This document shows positions 33,819-42,439 of a DNA stretch of 64,000 nt, piece by piece. The notes beneath the pieces are model-generated. The model was given only the letters and a program-made list of their open reading frames with translations, did no database searches and had not been told where the DNA came from. Position 1 is the first letter of the stretch. Each line of letters opens with the position of its first letter. Location of the stretch: positions 43,411 to 107,410 of the forward strand of contig NZ_VWMY01000010.1 in NCBI RefSeq assembly GCF_008905045.1. Direction: 5' to 3'. Source of the stretch: Streptomyces albicerus (GTDB lineage Bacteria; Actinomycetota; Actinomycetes; Streptomycetales; Streptomycetaceae). The position numbers and the translations under genes are program-made.

Positions 33819-33832
33819 TAGAACCTGTTCTA
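33819..33832. promoter_or_regulatory. KstR-like operator
   Basis: TAGAACCTGTTCTA is a perfect TAGAAC-N2-GTTCTA palindrome and fits the KstR consensus TnnAACnnGTTnnA of the actinobacterial sterol-catabolism repressor. It lies 47 bases before the acyl-CoA dehydrogenase start. Confidence 0.65.
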
Positions 33833-33878
33833 TCTTGACGCACCGTCAGATCAACGGATCCGCCGGGAGGACAAGGCC

Positions 33879-35015
33879 GTGGACTTCACCTTCACCGAGG
33901 AGCAGCAGGCGGCCGTGGAGGCGGCGAAGGCGGTTTTCGCGGGGGTCGCGCCGGACGGTGTGCCGAGCCCCGCGCTCACCCCGGGCGCCGTCGCGGACGA
34001 CTTCGACCGCGCGCTGTGGGCGAAGCTCGCCGACGCCGACCTGCTGAGCCTGCTGCTCGACGCGCGCCACGGCGGCGCGGGCCTGGACGCCATCGCGCTC
34101 TGCCTGGTGCTGCGGGAGTCGGCGAAGGTGCTCGCGCGCGTGCCGTTGCTGGAGAGCACCGCGGCCGCGGTGGCCGTGCAGACGTACGGCGGCGAGGAGT
34201 TGAAGTCGGATCTGCTCGCGCGGGCCGGCCGGGGCGAGGTGGTCCTGACGGTCGCCGCGAACGGTCGTACGGGCCATGACGGCGCCGAACTCGCCGTCAC
34301 CGCACGGCCGGAGGGCGACGCGTGGGTGCTGGACGGCATACAGACGGCCGTCCCCTGGGCGCAGAACGCCGACTTCGTCCTCGTACCCGCCCTGAGCACG
34401 GACTCGGGCCGCTCCGTGCTCGCCCTCGTACCCCGCGTCCAGGAGGGCGCGCTGCTCGCCGAGCAGATCTCGACGACGGGCGAACGGCTCGGCGAACTCC
34501 GGCTGGATTCCGTACGTATCCCCGCGCGCGACGTCATCGACGCCGACGGCGCCTGGGAGTGGCTGCGGGACCTGCTCGCCACCGGGACGTGCGCGCTGGC
34601 GCTCGGGCTCGGCGAGGGCGTGCTCGGGATGACGAGCGAATACACCAGCAAGCGGGAGCAGTTCGGGTTCCCGGTCGCCACGTTCCAGGCCGTGGCCGTG
34701 CAGGCCGCCGACCGCTATATCGATCTGCGCGCGATGGAGGCGACTCTCTGGCAGGCCGCGTGGCGGATCAGCGCGGGGGCGGGCGGGGCGCTGCCCGCGT
34801 CCGGTGACGTCGCCGTCGCCAAGATCTGGGCCTCCGAGGGCGTACGACGCGTCGTGCAGACCGCGCAGCATCTGCACGGGGGCTTCGGCGCGGACACCGA
34901 CTACCCCCTGCACCGGTACCACGCCTGGGCCAAGCACCTGGAACTCTCACTCGGCCCGGCGGCGGCGCACGAGGAGACGCTGGGGGATTTGCTGGCAGCC
35001 CATCTTTTGGGCTGA
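33879..35015 (+). CDS. Acyl-CoA dehydrogenase family protein
   Basis: 378-residue flavoprotein of the acyl-CoA dehydrogenase superfamily. N-terminal helical domain MDFTFTEEQQAAVEAAKAVF, a central beta region, and the C-terminal helical bundle with FGFPVATFQAVAVQAADRYID near 262 and LHGGFGADTDYPLHRYHAWAKHLE near 334-357. The usual catalytic Glu near the C-terminal domain is not obvious. It resembles the shorter subunit of hetero-oligomeric actinobacterial enzymes acting on sterol side chains, but no partner subunit is adjacent. GTG start with GGGAGGACAAGG upstream. KstR-like and TetR-type operators precede it. Confidence 0.82.
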   Translation: MDFTFTEEQQAAVEAAKAVFAGVAPDGVPSPALTPGAVADDFDRALWAKLADADLLSLLLDARHGGAGLDAIALCLVLRESAKVLARVPLLESTAAAVAVQTYGGEELKSDLLARAGRGEVVLTVAANGRTGHDGAELAVTARPEGDAWVLDGIQTAVPWAQNADFVLVPALSTDSGRSVLALVPRVQEGALLAEQISTTGERLGELRLDSVRIPARDVIDADGAWEWLRDLLATGTCALALGLGEGVLGMTSEYTSKREQFGFPVATFQAVAVQAADRYIDLRAMEATLWQAAWRISAGAGGALPASGDVAVAKIWASEGVRRVVQTAQHLHGGFGADTDYPLHRYHAWAKHLELSLGPAAAHEETLGDLLAAHLLG

Positions 35016-35033
35016 GCCCGCTCCAGACGCGAG

Positions 35034-35232
35034 CTCGCCGTGAGCTCGCTTGGCGTGAGCTCGTTTGGCATGAGCTCGCTTGGCGTGAGGCCGATTTGAG
35101 CTCCGCCTCGGGGTGAGCGCCGGGGCGCCTCGCGTCCTTCAGCCCACGGCGCACAGCTCACGGCTCGACGCTGCCCTCAGCCCGGCTGCCGGGCTGCCGG
35201 GCTGCCCGGCTGTCGGCTGTCGGCTGTCGGCT
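35034..35232. repeat. Short tandem repeats between convergent genes
   Basis: About 35036-35090 consists of four imperfect copies of GTGAGCTCGCTTGGC; about 35183-35232 has GGCTGCCG and GGCTGTC repeats. They lie between the ends of the acyl-CoA dehydrogenase and rhodanese genes. No coding potential is evident. Confidence 0.75.
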
Positions 35233-35244
35233 GTCCAGAGTCCG

Positions 35245-35592
35245 TTAAAGCACGAACCCCGGCTGCCCCTCGGCGTTCACCACAGGACGACCCACGGCTG
35301 CCCAGACCTGCATGCCGCCGTCGACGTTCACCGCGTCGATGCCCTGCTGGACCAGGTACATCGCCACCTGCGCCGAGCGGCCACCGGAGCGGCAGATCAC
35401 GTGGACCCTGCCGTCCTGCGGCGCCGCCTCGGTCAGCTCGCCGTAGCGGGCGACGAAATCACTGATGGGGATGTGCAGAGCCCCTTCGGCGTGACCCGCC
35501 TGCCACTCGTCGTCCTCCCGGACGTCCAGCAGGAAGTCACCGTCCGCGAGATCCCCGACCTCGACCGTGGGCACACCAGCTCCGAAACTCAT
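35245..35592 (-). CDS. Rhodanese-like domain protein
   Basis: 115-residue single rhodanese domain, a sulfur carrier or sulfurtransferase. FLLDVREDDEWQAGHAEGALHIP near 20-42 is the CH2A-type opening; the active-site loop VICRSGGRSAQVA has the persulfide-forming Cys near residue 69; it ends VVNAEGQPGFVL. Start ATG at 35592 (MSFGAGVPTVEV), where the fold begins. No sulfur-metabolism genes adjoin it. Confidence 0.87.
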   Translation of the reverse strand: MSFGAGVPTVEVGDLADGDFLLDVREDDEWQAGHAEGALHIPISDFVARYGELTEAAPQDGRVHVICRSGGRSAQVAMYLVQQGIDAVNVDGGMQVWAAVGRPVVNAEGQPGFVL

Positions 35593-35637
35593 GCCCCCGA
35601 CGCTACCTGACCGGGCCATTCCGCAGATCCGCCCGGT

Positions 35638-35696
35638 GTACGCGGCCGTGTACGCGGCCACCACTCATTCCGTGTACGCGGCCACCCCTCATCCCA
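35638..35696. repeat. GTGTACGCGGCC repeats
   Basis: Three copies of GTGTACGCGGCC, two in direct contact and one 23 bases on with a shared CCACYCCTCATYCC tail. They lie between the rhodanese start and the J-domain gene's end. Confidence 0.65.
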
Positions 35697-35764
35697 AGGC
35701 CAGACGCGCATCCGAAGACCGACCGCACAGCTCAAAGCCGGCCGCTCACCAGGAAGCCGCCCCC

Positions 35765-36814
35765 TCAGGCACCGCTGCCGAGCAAGCCGACCAGCTCCGC
35801 CTCCCGCTCGCTCACCTGCGCCAGCAGCTGCTCGGCGATTTCCTCGAGCAGCCGGTCGGGGTCCTCCGGAGCGATCTTGAGCATCGAGCCGATCGCGCTC
35901 TCCTCCAGGTCGCGGGCCACGACAGCGAGCAGTTCCTTGCGCTGGGCGAGCCATTCGAGACGGGCGTAGAGCTCCTCGCTACGGCTCGGGCGCCACTCCT
36001 CGGGCACGGGACCGGCGGCCCACTCCTCGGACAGTTCCCGGAGGAGGGGCTCGTCACCTCGGCCGTACGCGGCGTTGACCCGGGAGATGAACTCGTCGCG
36101 CCGCGCGCGCTCCGCGTCGTCCTGCGCCAGGTCGGGGTGCGCCTTGCGGACGAGCTCCCGGTAGAGCTTGCGGGCCTCGTCGCTCGGCCGGACCCGCTGC
36201 GGCGGCCGCACCGGCTGCTCGGTCAGCATCGCCGAGGCCTCTGGTGTCAGTCCGTCCGAGTCGAGCCAGTCGTGGAAGAGCTCCTCGATGCCCGGCATCG
36301 GCATGACGCGGGCGCGCGCCTCCTGCGCCTTGCGCACGTCCTCCGGGGCGCCGGTGCGCGCGGCCCGCGCCTCAGCGATCTGCGCCTCCAGCTCGTCGAG
36401 CCGTGAGTACATCGGCCCGAGCTTCTGGTGGTGCAGCCGGGAGAAGTTCTCCACCTCGACCCGGAACGTCTCCACCGCGATCTCGAACTCGATCAACGCC
36501 TGCTCGGCCGCCCGCACGGCCCGCTCCAGCCGCTCCTCGGGCCGCGCCTGCCCTTCGCCTCCGGTCTCACCCGAGGCCTCGCCGCCACCGCCCGCGCCCG
36601 ACGACGCGTCGGCGCCCGACTCAGACGACGCCTCGGCGCCGGACTCGGAGGACGCCTCGGCGCCCGGCTCGACGTCCGACTCAGGGGACGGCTCGGCGCC
36701 CGACTCGCCGGATGGCGGCTCGGCGGACGGCACCTCCTCGGCGCGCGGCTCACCGGCGCCCGGCTCCGCGGAGGGCGGTTCGGACGGGGACTGCTCAGCT
36801 TCCGGGGTCGTCAC
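35765..36814 (-). CDS. J-domain protein with acidic repeat N terminus
   Basis: 349 residues. The N-terminal ~85 residues are low-complexity Ser/Glu/Ala/Gly (repeated SESGAEAS units). A coiled coil follows (about 92-165, RAAEQALIEFEIAVETFRVEVENF onward). Residues about 205-245 form a J-like domain with the HPD tripeptide in LYRELVRKAHPDLAQDD, which stimulates DnaK-type ATPases. The C-terminal helical part is again coiled-coil-like. GTG start. Neither dnaK nor grpE is near, so the chaperone partner is unknown. The J-domain lies in the middle rather than at the N terminus. Confidence 0.78.
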   Translation of the reverse strand: MTTPEAEQSPSEPPSAEPGAGEPRAEEVPSAEPPSGESGAEPSPESDVEPGAEASSESGAEASSESGADASSGAGGGGEASGETGGEGQARPEERLERAVRAAEQALIEFEIAVETFRVEVENFSRLHHQKLGPMYSRLDELEAQIAEARAARTGAPEDVRKAQEARARVMPMPGIEELFHDWLDSDGLTPEASAMLTEQPVRPPQRVRPSDEARKLYRELVRKAHPDLAQDDAERARRDEFISRVNAAYGRGDEPLLRELSEEWAAGPVPEEWRPSRSEELYARLEWLAQRKELLAVVARDLEESAIGSMLKIAPEDPDRLLEEIAEQLLAQVSEREAELVGLLGSGA

Positions 36815-36883
36815 CCGTCCAGCCTAGGCCACGGTTCAGCCACCCACTCGAACCCACCGGGACGTGGGCCTTCACCCCACCCG

Positions 36884-38299
36884 TCAGACCCCCAGCTCCC
36901 CCTTGATCCGCCCCGCTCGCACGGCCGCCACCAGCTCCGCGTGGTCCGCCTCGGTCCGGTCCGCGTACGCCACCGAGAAGGAGGCGACTGCCTCGTCCAG
37001 CTCCTCGCTCTTGCCGCAGTACCCCGCGATCAGCCGCGGATCGGCGCTGTGGGCGTGCGCCCGCGCCAGCAGCGCCCCCGTCATCCGGGCGTAGTCGTCT
37101 ATCTGGTCCGCGGCCAGCGCCGCGGGATCGACGCTGCCCTTGCGGTTGCGGAACTGCCGTACCTGGAAGGGGCGTCCGTCGACCGTCGTCCAGCCGAGGA
37201 GGATGTCGCTGACGACCTGCATGCGCTTCTGGCCGAGGACGACCCGGCGGCCCTCGTGCACGACCTCCGGCGCCGCGAGGCCGACCGTCTGCAGATGCGG
37301 CACCAGGACGGACGTACGGGCCTCCTTCACCTGGAGGACGAGGGGCTCACCGCGGTGGTCCAGCAGCAGCACCACGTACGAACGCGCGCCCACGCTGCCC
37401 GTGCCGACGACACGGAACGCGACGTCGTGCACCGCGTGCCTCGCGAGGAGCGGGAGCCGGTCCTCGGAGAGTGTGCTCAGGTACTCCTCCAGCGACGCGG
37501 CCACGGCGGCGGCCTCGGCGTCCTGCACGCGGCGCAGCACCGGCGGAGCGTCGACGAAGTGGCGCCCGCCGCCCTCGACGACCTCCGTCGCCTTCGCCGC
37601 GAACCGCCCGCTGGTGTTGGCCCGTGCCTTCTCCGAGACCCGCTCCAGTGTGCCGAGCAGGTCGTGGGCGTCGGTGTGGGAGACCAGCTCCTCGTCCGCG
37701 ATGGCGTTCCACGCGTCCAGGACCGGGAGCTTGGCGAGCAGCCGCATGGTGCGCCGGTACGAACCAGTCGCGAACTGCGCCGCCTTGCGGCATATGTCCT
37801 CGTCCGCCCCCGCCTCACGGCCGGCGAGCACCAGCGAGGTCGCAAGCCGCTTGAGGTCCCACTCCCACGGCCCGTGCACCGTTTCGTCGAAGTCGTTCAG
37901 GTCGATGACGAGGCCGCCGCGGGCGTCCGCGTACAGGCCGAAGTTCGCCGCGTGCGCGTCGCCGCAGATCTGTGCGCCGATGCCCGTCCACGGCGTACGC
38001 GCCAGGTCGTACGCCATGAGTCCGGCCGAGCCGCGCAGGAAGGCGAAGGGAGTGGCCGCCATCCTGCCGACCCTTATCGGTGTGAGCTCGAGAATCCGGC
38101 CGCGGTTGGACTCCTCCACCGCGGTCACGGCGTCCGGCCGACCGCCGTTCGTGTCGAAAGAGGCGTGCGCACTGCGCGGGACGCGTCCCCGCAACGCCTT
38201 GCCCTCCTCCTTGGGCGAGCCCTCCGCGGGCCACCGCGCGAACCCGCGCACCCCCGGAACCCTTGCCGCCCCAGCCTCCGCACCACCGGTCTCGCTCAC
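36884..38299 (-). CDS. DUF2252 domain protein
   Basis: 471-residue protein of the DUF2252 family, distantly similar to kinase-fold phosphotransferases. ICGDAHAANFGLYADARGGLVIDLNDFDETVHGPWEWDL near 110-150 resembles the HGDxxxxN...DxxD catalytic loop of APH-like enzymes. The N-terminal part has FAFLRGSAGLMAYDL near 85. GTG start preceded by GGGGGAGG. Function unproven. The next feature is tRNA-Leu on the same strand. Confidence 0.83.
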   Translation of the reverse strand: MSETGGAEAGAARVPGVRGFARWPAEGSPKEEGKALRGRVPRSAHASFDTNGGRPDAVTAVEESNRGRILELTPIRVGRMAATPFAFLRGSAGLMAYDLARTPWTGIGAQICGDAHAANFGLYADARGGLVIDLNDFDETVHGPWEWDLKRLATSLVLAGREAGADEDICRKAAQFATGSYRRTMRLLAKLPVLDAWNAIADEELVSHTDAHDLLGTLERVSEKARANTSGRFAAKATEVVEGGGRHFVDAPPVLRRVQDAEAAAVAASLEEYLSTLSEDRLPLLARHAVHDVAFRVVGTGSVGARSYVVLLLDHRGEPLVLQVKEARTSVLVPHLQTVGLAAPEVVHEGRRVVLGQKRMQVVSDILLGWTTVDGRPFQVRQFRNRKGSVDPAALAADQIDDYARMTGALLARAHAHSADPRLIAGYCGKSEELDEAVASFSVAYADRTEADHAELVAAVRAGRIKGELGV

Positions 38300-38791
38300 C
38301 CGAACCGCCTCCCCCGCACACGAACATCAACTCGTGACGACCGTACAGCCGGTCACCATTCCGCGTGAGCCCCTGTGGACAACTCCGCCCCTGTGGAAAA
38401 CACCCCAGCTCAACGAGGACGGCGGGCCACGCCGACTGAGCACGAACGACACGGCGGGCGTACTCCCGACGGCGTGCAGACGCGCACGGCCTTTTCCCCA
38501 CCGCGGCAGGGGATCCACGCGGCACTCTCGGCGCTGCCCTTCAAAACGGACAACAGACGAATCGGCGTCACCAGGCTCACCAGACTGCGACCTCACCGGG
38601 CTCAGCAGGTTCACCGGACGGCGACGATCCCGCCCCCGTCTCAGGCCGCCCCGGACCCGGCAGCCACCACCCAACCGCAGCCCCGCCCGTGAGATACCTC
38701 ACCGCGAAGGCTCCGCCCGTCCGTACCCGTTCGGGCAACGAGAAACGGGCCCCCACCAGAACTTTCGTTCCTGGTGGAGACCCGTCTCCGG
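38300..38791. other. Intergenic region between DUF2252 gene and tRNA-Leu
   Basis: About 490 bases with no convincing gene. TGTGGACAA at 38374-38382 is a DnaA box (Streptomyces form) and TGTGGAAAA follows at 38392. The tRNA terminator is at its right end. The rest shows no structure that I recognise. Confidence 0.6.
38749..38787 (-). terminator. Terminator of the tRNA-Leu transcript
   Basis: On the minus strand ACGGGTCTCCACCAGGAAC pairs with GTTCTGGTGGGGGCCCGT across GAAA, followed by TTCTCGTT. It begins 5 bases after the tRNA 3' end. Confidence 0.8.
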
Positions 38792-38878
38792 TGGTGCGCG
38801 AGGGGGGAGTTGAACCCCCACGCCCTTGCGGGCACTGGAACCTGAATCCAGCGCGTCTGCCTATTCCGCCACCCGCGC
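38792..38878 (-). tRNA. tRNA-Leu(CAG)
   Basis: 87 bases including an encoded CCA. The acceptor GCGCGGG pairs with CTCGCGC (one G-T pair), discriminator A. The anticodon stem CTGGA/TCCAG holds loop TTCAGGT with anticodon CAG. A long variable arm (GTGCCCGCAAGGGCGT) marks it as a class II tRNA, and the T-arm is GGGGGTTCAACTCCCCC. Confidence 0.95.
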
Positions 38879-39379
38879 ATTGGGTGTGTCGTCCGTCTCT
38901 CACCGCGTGGGTGAGCGCCTGCCGACATCGAGAAGATTAGCACGCTGGAGAGGGTGGATTCACATCCGTTTCCGAGGGCGGCGGGAGGGCAGCCGGCCTC
39001 CGCGTCACCCCCCGCATCACCCCCTCATCACCTGCGGGACCGCCTCGGACGGCGCCCCGGATCCCATCGCCCCCACCCTCCACGTATCAACGAGAACCGG
39101 TTCACGTATCAACCTCGTACCGGTCCCGGCCATCTCCCCAGGAGGCGGCCAAGGTCCACAGTCAGGTGCGGGACACTGTGGTGAAGCCACCTCTACGATC
39201 CTTCCCATACGGAGTGCCCGGGGGAGTTCGAAGAGTGGCTCCGGAGGGAACTTCGGGAGGGGACTTCAGTGGGCGTCGACACCCGTCGACCGGGCCGACA
39301 GGGGGAACCAGCCGATTTCCCGGCGCGTGGATACGATCAGTAAGCAGTACCAGGGCAACGACAAAGGAGGAGGTGCCCC
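38879..39379. other. Promoter region of the fhaA-pknB operon
   Basis: About 500 bases between tRNA-Leu (leftward) and fhaA (rightward) with no recognised gene. A TACGAT hexamer near 39331, about 50 bases before fhaA, is a possible -10 element. AAAGGAGGAGGTG at 39363-39375 is the fhaA ribosome-binding site, close to ideal. Confidence 0.6.
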
Positions 39380-40228
39380 ATGGGAGTCCTGAAGAAGTTC
39401 GAGCAACGTCTCGAAGGTCTGGTCAACGGCACCTTCGCCAAGGTGTTCAAGTCCGAGGTCCAGCCCGTGGAGATCGCGGGTGCGCTCCAGCGGGAGTGCG
39501 ACAACAACGCCACCATCTGGAACCGCGACCGGACCGTCGTCCCCAACGACTTCATCGTGGAGCTGAGCACGCCCGACTTCGAGCGTCTCAGCCCCTACTC
39601 GGGCCAGCTCGGCGACGAGCTGGCCGGCATGGTGCGCGACTACGCGAAGCAGCAGCGCTACACCTTCATGGGCCCCATCAAGGTCCACCTGGAGAAGGCG
39701 GACGACCTGGACACCGGTCTGTACCGGGTGCGCAGCCGTACGCTCGCCTCCTCCGCCAACCAGCAGGCCGCTCCCGAGCGCGCCCCCGCGGGCCCGCCCC
39801 CGGCGGCCGCCCGCGGTCAGGCCGGCGGCTACGGCTACCCGCCCGCCGCCGCTCCCCCCATGCCTGCCGCGCCGCCGCCCGGCGGCCGTCCGGGACCCGC
39901 GCCGATGGGCCAGCGGCCCGCGGCCGCGGCCCCGCAGCCGGGCGGACGTACGCGGCACTGGATCGAGATCAACGGCACCCGCCATCAGATCTCCCGCCCG
40001 ACGCTGGTGCTGGGCCGCAGCACCGAAGCCGACGTGCGGATCGACGACCCCGGCGTCTCGCGCCGGCACTGTGAGATCCGGACCGGAACGCCCTCGACGA
40101 TCCAGGATCTCGGGTCCACCAACGGCATCGTGGTGGACGGGCAGCACACCACCCGCGCTACGCTCCGCGACGGCTCGCGGATCGTCGTGGGCAGTACCAC
40201 CATCATTTACCGGCAAGCCGAAGGGTGA
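39380..40228 (+). CDS. fhaA: FHA domain protein FhaA (DUF3662 + FHA)
   Basis: 282-residue phosphothreonine reader. The N-terminal DUF3662 domain (1-115) starts MGVLKKFEQRLEGLVNGTFA and contains FKSEVQPVEIAGALQRECD. A Pro/Ala/Gly linker follows (125-190). The C-terminal FHA domain (about 205-280) has LGRSTEADVRIDDPGVSRRHCEI and LGSTNGIVVDG, whose Arg, Ser and Asn bind phosphothreonine. In mycobacteria FhaA binds the pseudokinase MviN and slows late peptidoglycan synthesis. First gene of the operon with fhaB, pstP, rodA, pbpA and pknB. Confidence 0.93.
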   Translation: MGVLKKFEQRLEGLVNGTFAKVFKSEVQPVEIAGALQRECDNNATIWNRDRTVVPNDFIVELSTPDFERLSPYSGQLGDELAGMVRDYAKQQRYTFMGPIKVHLEKADDLDTGLYRVRSRTLASSANQQAAPERAPAGPPPAAARGQAGGYGYPPAAAPPMPAAPPPGGRPGPAPMGQRPAAAAPQPGGRTRHWIEINGTRHQISRPTLVLGRSTEADVRIDDPGVSRRHCEIRTGTPSTIQDLGSTNGIVVDGQHTTRATLRDGSRIVVGSTTIIYRQAEG

Positions 40229-40238
40229 AGCGGGGGCA

Positions 40239-40763
40239 ATGTCAGAGCTGACCCTCACGGTCATGCGGCTGGGTTTCCTGGCCGTACTGTGGCTGTTCGT
40301 GATCGTGGCCGTGCAGGTCATCCGCAGCGACCTGTTCGGAACGCGTGTCACACAGCGCGGCTCGCGCCGGGACGCCGCCAGGCAGCAGCCGGCCGCGCGC
40401 CAGGCCGCGCCCCCGCAGCAGCGCCAGCAGGCGGCGGCACCGAACGGCGGCGGCCGTCAGCGCCGCGGTGCCCCCACCAAGCTGGTCGTCTCCGAGGGCA
40501 CCCTCACGGGTACCACGGTGGCGCTGCAGGGGCAGACCATCACGCTGGGACGGGCACACGACAGCACGATCGTGCTGGACGACGACTACGCATCCAGCAG
40601 GCATGCCAGGATCTACCCGGACCGTGACGGCCAGTGGATCGTCGAGGATCTGGGGTCCACCAACGGCACGTATCTCGACCGGAACCGACTGACGACTCCC
40701 ACGCCGATTCCGCTGGGCGCGCCGATCCGCATCGGCAAGACCGTCATCGAGCTGCGGAAGTAG
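40239..40763 (+). CDS. fhaB: FHA domain protein FhaB (FipA)
   Basis: 174 residues. One N-terminal membrane helix (about 7-27, MRLGFLAVLWLFVIVAVQVI), an Arg/Gln/Ala-rich linker, and a C-terminal FHA domain (about 85-172) with LGRAHDSTIVLDDDYASSRHA and LGSTNGTYLDRNRL. In mycobacteria the homologue (FipA) links FtsZ and FtsQ after phosphorylation by PknA or PknB. It starts 10 bases after fhaA. Confidence 0.93.
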   Translation: MSELTLTVMRLGFLAVLWLFVIVAVQVIRSDLFGTRVTQRGSRRDAARQQPAARQAAPPQQRQQAAAPNGGGRQRRGAPTKLVVSEGTLTGTTVALQGQTITLGRAHDSTIVLDDDYASSRHARIYPDRDGQWIVEDLGSTNGTYLDRNRLTTPTPIPLGAPIRIGKTVIELRK

Positions 40764-40847
40764 TACGACAATGAGCGAGCGGAGCGAGCACGCAGCGGCG
40801 GCCCCCATGACGGGCCCCGGCGCGCTCCCGACCGGAGGGTGGGCACC

Positions 40848-42413
40848 GTGCGGATGTACCCGGAGCCGACGGGCGAGGTGCGCATGAGTCTGTCACTGCG
40901 CTTCGCCGCCGGATCGCACAAAGGCATGATCCGCGAGGGAAACGAGGACTCCGGCTACGCCGGTCCGCGCCTGCTCGCGATCGCCGACGGGATGGGCGGC
41001 CAGGCCGCCGGTGAGGTCGCCTCGTCCGAGGTGATCTCCACCATCGTCGCGCTCGACGACGACGTGCCCGGCTCCGACATCCTCACCTCGCTCGGCACGG
41101 CCGTACAGCGCGCCAACGACCAGCTCAGGATGATGGTCGAGGAGGACCCCCAGCTCGAGGGCATGGGGACGACGCTTACGGCGCTCCTGTGGACCGGGCA
41201 GCGGCTCGGCCTCGTACACGTCGGCGACTCGCGCGCGTACCTGCTGCGTGACGGCGTACTGACGCAGATCACACAGGACCACACGTGGGTGCAGCGCCTC
41301 GTCGACGAGGGACGCATCACGGAAGAGGAAGCCACCACTCACCCGCAGCGCTCGTTGCTGATGCGCGCGCTGGGCAGTGGCGACCACGTCGAGCCCGATC
41401 TCTCCATCCGTGAAGTCCGCGCCGGCGACCGGTACTTGATCTGTTCCGACGGGCTCTCGGGGGTCGTGTCCCATCAGACGATGGAGGACACCCTCGCCAG
41501 CTACCAGGGCCCGCAGGAGACGGTGCAGCAGCTGATCGAGCTCGCGCTGCGCGGCGGTGGCCCGGACAACATCACCGTCATCGTGGCCGACGTCCTCGAC
41601 ATCGACGGCGGGGACACCCTCGCGGGGCAGCTCTCCGACACCCCGGTCGTCGTGGGCGCGGTCGCCGAGAACCAGCACCAGCTGCACGACAACGGCGCCA
41701 TGCAGACGCCCGCCGGCCGCGCCTCCAGCCTCGGCCGGCAGGTGCCCGGGCAGGGCGGCGGAGAGTTCGGCCCGCCCGGCAGCGGCGACACCACCGGTTA
41801 CGTACCCACCGGCGGCTTCGGCGACTACTCCGACGAGGACTTCGTCAAACCGCGCTCCGGGCGGAAGTGGCTGAAGAGATCCCTCTACATCGCGCTCGCG
41901 CTCGGCGTCATCGGCGGCGGGCTGTACGGCGGCTACCGCTGGACGCAGACGCAGTACTACGTCGGCGCCAACGACGAGCACGTCGCGCTGTACCGCGGGA
42001 TCAGCCAGGACCTGGCCTGGGTCTCGCTCTCGAAGGTGGAGAAGGACCACCCCGAGATCGAACTCAAGTACCTGCCGCCGTACCAGCAGAAGCAGGTCAA
42101 GGCCACGATCGCCGAGGGCGGCCTCGGCGACGCCCGGTCGAAGATCGATGAGCTGGCCACCCAGGCGTCCGCGTGCAAGAAGGACGCCGAGCGCCGCGAG
42201 GCCGAGAGCGAGCAGAACGCGAAGACGGGCGAGGGCGAGGCCGGCGGGGTCACGGGAACCACACGTACCTCTGCCGCGTCCAAGGCGACACCGACGCCGA
42301 CCCCGCCGAACTCGCCCGACCCTTCCAAGTCCACGACCGCACCCACTCCCACACCCGGCCCCAGCCTCTCCGACGAAGAGCAGAAGCTGGTCTCGCTGTG
42401 CGGTAAGCAGTAA
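40848..42413 (+). CDS. pstP: PP2C-type Ser/Thr phosphatase PstP
   Basis: 521-residue membrane phosphatase that reverses PknB-type phosphorylation. The PP2C domain (about 12-245) has GMIREGNEDSGYAG, LLAIADGMGGQAAGEVAS, VHVGDSRAYLLRDG, LICSDGLSGVV and GGPDNITVIVADV, including the metal-binding aspartates. A linker and one membrane helix (about 345-365, SLYIALALGVIGGGLYGGYRW) lead to an extracytoplasmic region with a Thr/Pro-rich tail. Start: GTG at 40848, about 7 bases after GGAGGG; the ATG at 40884 (MSLSLRFAAG) is the alternative. Confidence 0.92.
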   Translation: MRMYPEPTGEVRMSLSLRFAAGSHKGMIREGNEDSGYAGPRLLAIADGMGGQAAGEVASSEVISTIVALDDDVPGSDILTSLGTAVQRANDQLRMMVEEDPQLEGMGTTLTALLWTGQRLGLVHVGDSRAYLLRDGVLTQITQDHTWVQRLVDEGRITEEEATTHPQRSLLMRALGSGDHVEPDLSIREVRAGDRYLICSDGLSGVVSHQTMEDTLASYQGPQETVQQLIELALRGGGPDNITVIVADVLDIDGGDTLAGQLSDTPVVVGAVAENQHQLHDNGAMQTPAGRASSLGRQVPGQGGGEFGPPGSGDTTGYVPTGGFGDYSDEDFVKPRSGRKWLKRSLYIALALGVIGGGLYGGYRWTQTQYYVGANDEHVALYRGISQDLAWVSLSKVEKDHPEIELKYLPPYQQKQVKATIAEGGLGDARSKIDELATQASACKKDAERREAESEQNAKTGEGEAGGVTGTTRTSAASKATPTPTPPNSPDPSKSTTAPTPTPGPSLSDEEQKLVSLCGKQ

Positions 42414-42439
42414 GCAGCCGTGAGGGGCCCTGTCACACG

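Larger units (their letters stand above)
33537..33878. other. Divergent regulatory region, DUF5819 / acyl-CoA dehydrogenase
   Basis: 342 bases without a gene. It holds a DnaA box (33687-33695), a TTGACA hexamer near 33699, a TetR-type operator (33739-33757) and a KstR-like palindrome (33819-33832), all listed separately. Confidence 0.7.

Noticed and set aside
35398..35411. Additional parS candidate GATCACGTGGACC
   Set aside because: Matches only the central CACGTGG; the outer bases of parS are not present. Other CACGTG occurrences (1195, 7185, 26717, 57813) fail in the same way.
36428..38368. Long plus-strand frame opposite the J-domain and DUF2252 genes
   Set aside because: Antisense shadow; the minus-strand proteins have clear motifs and good start sites.
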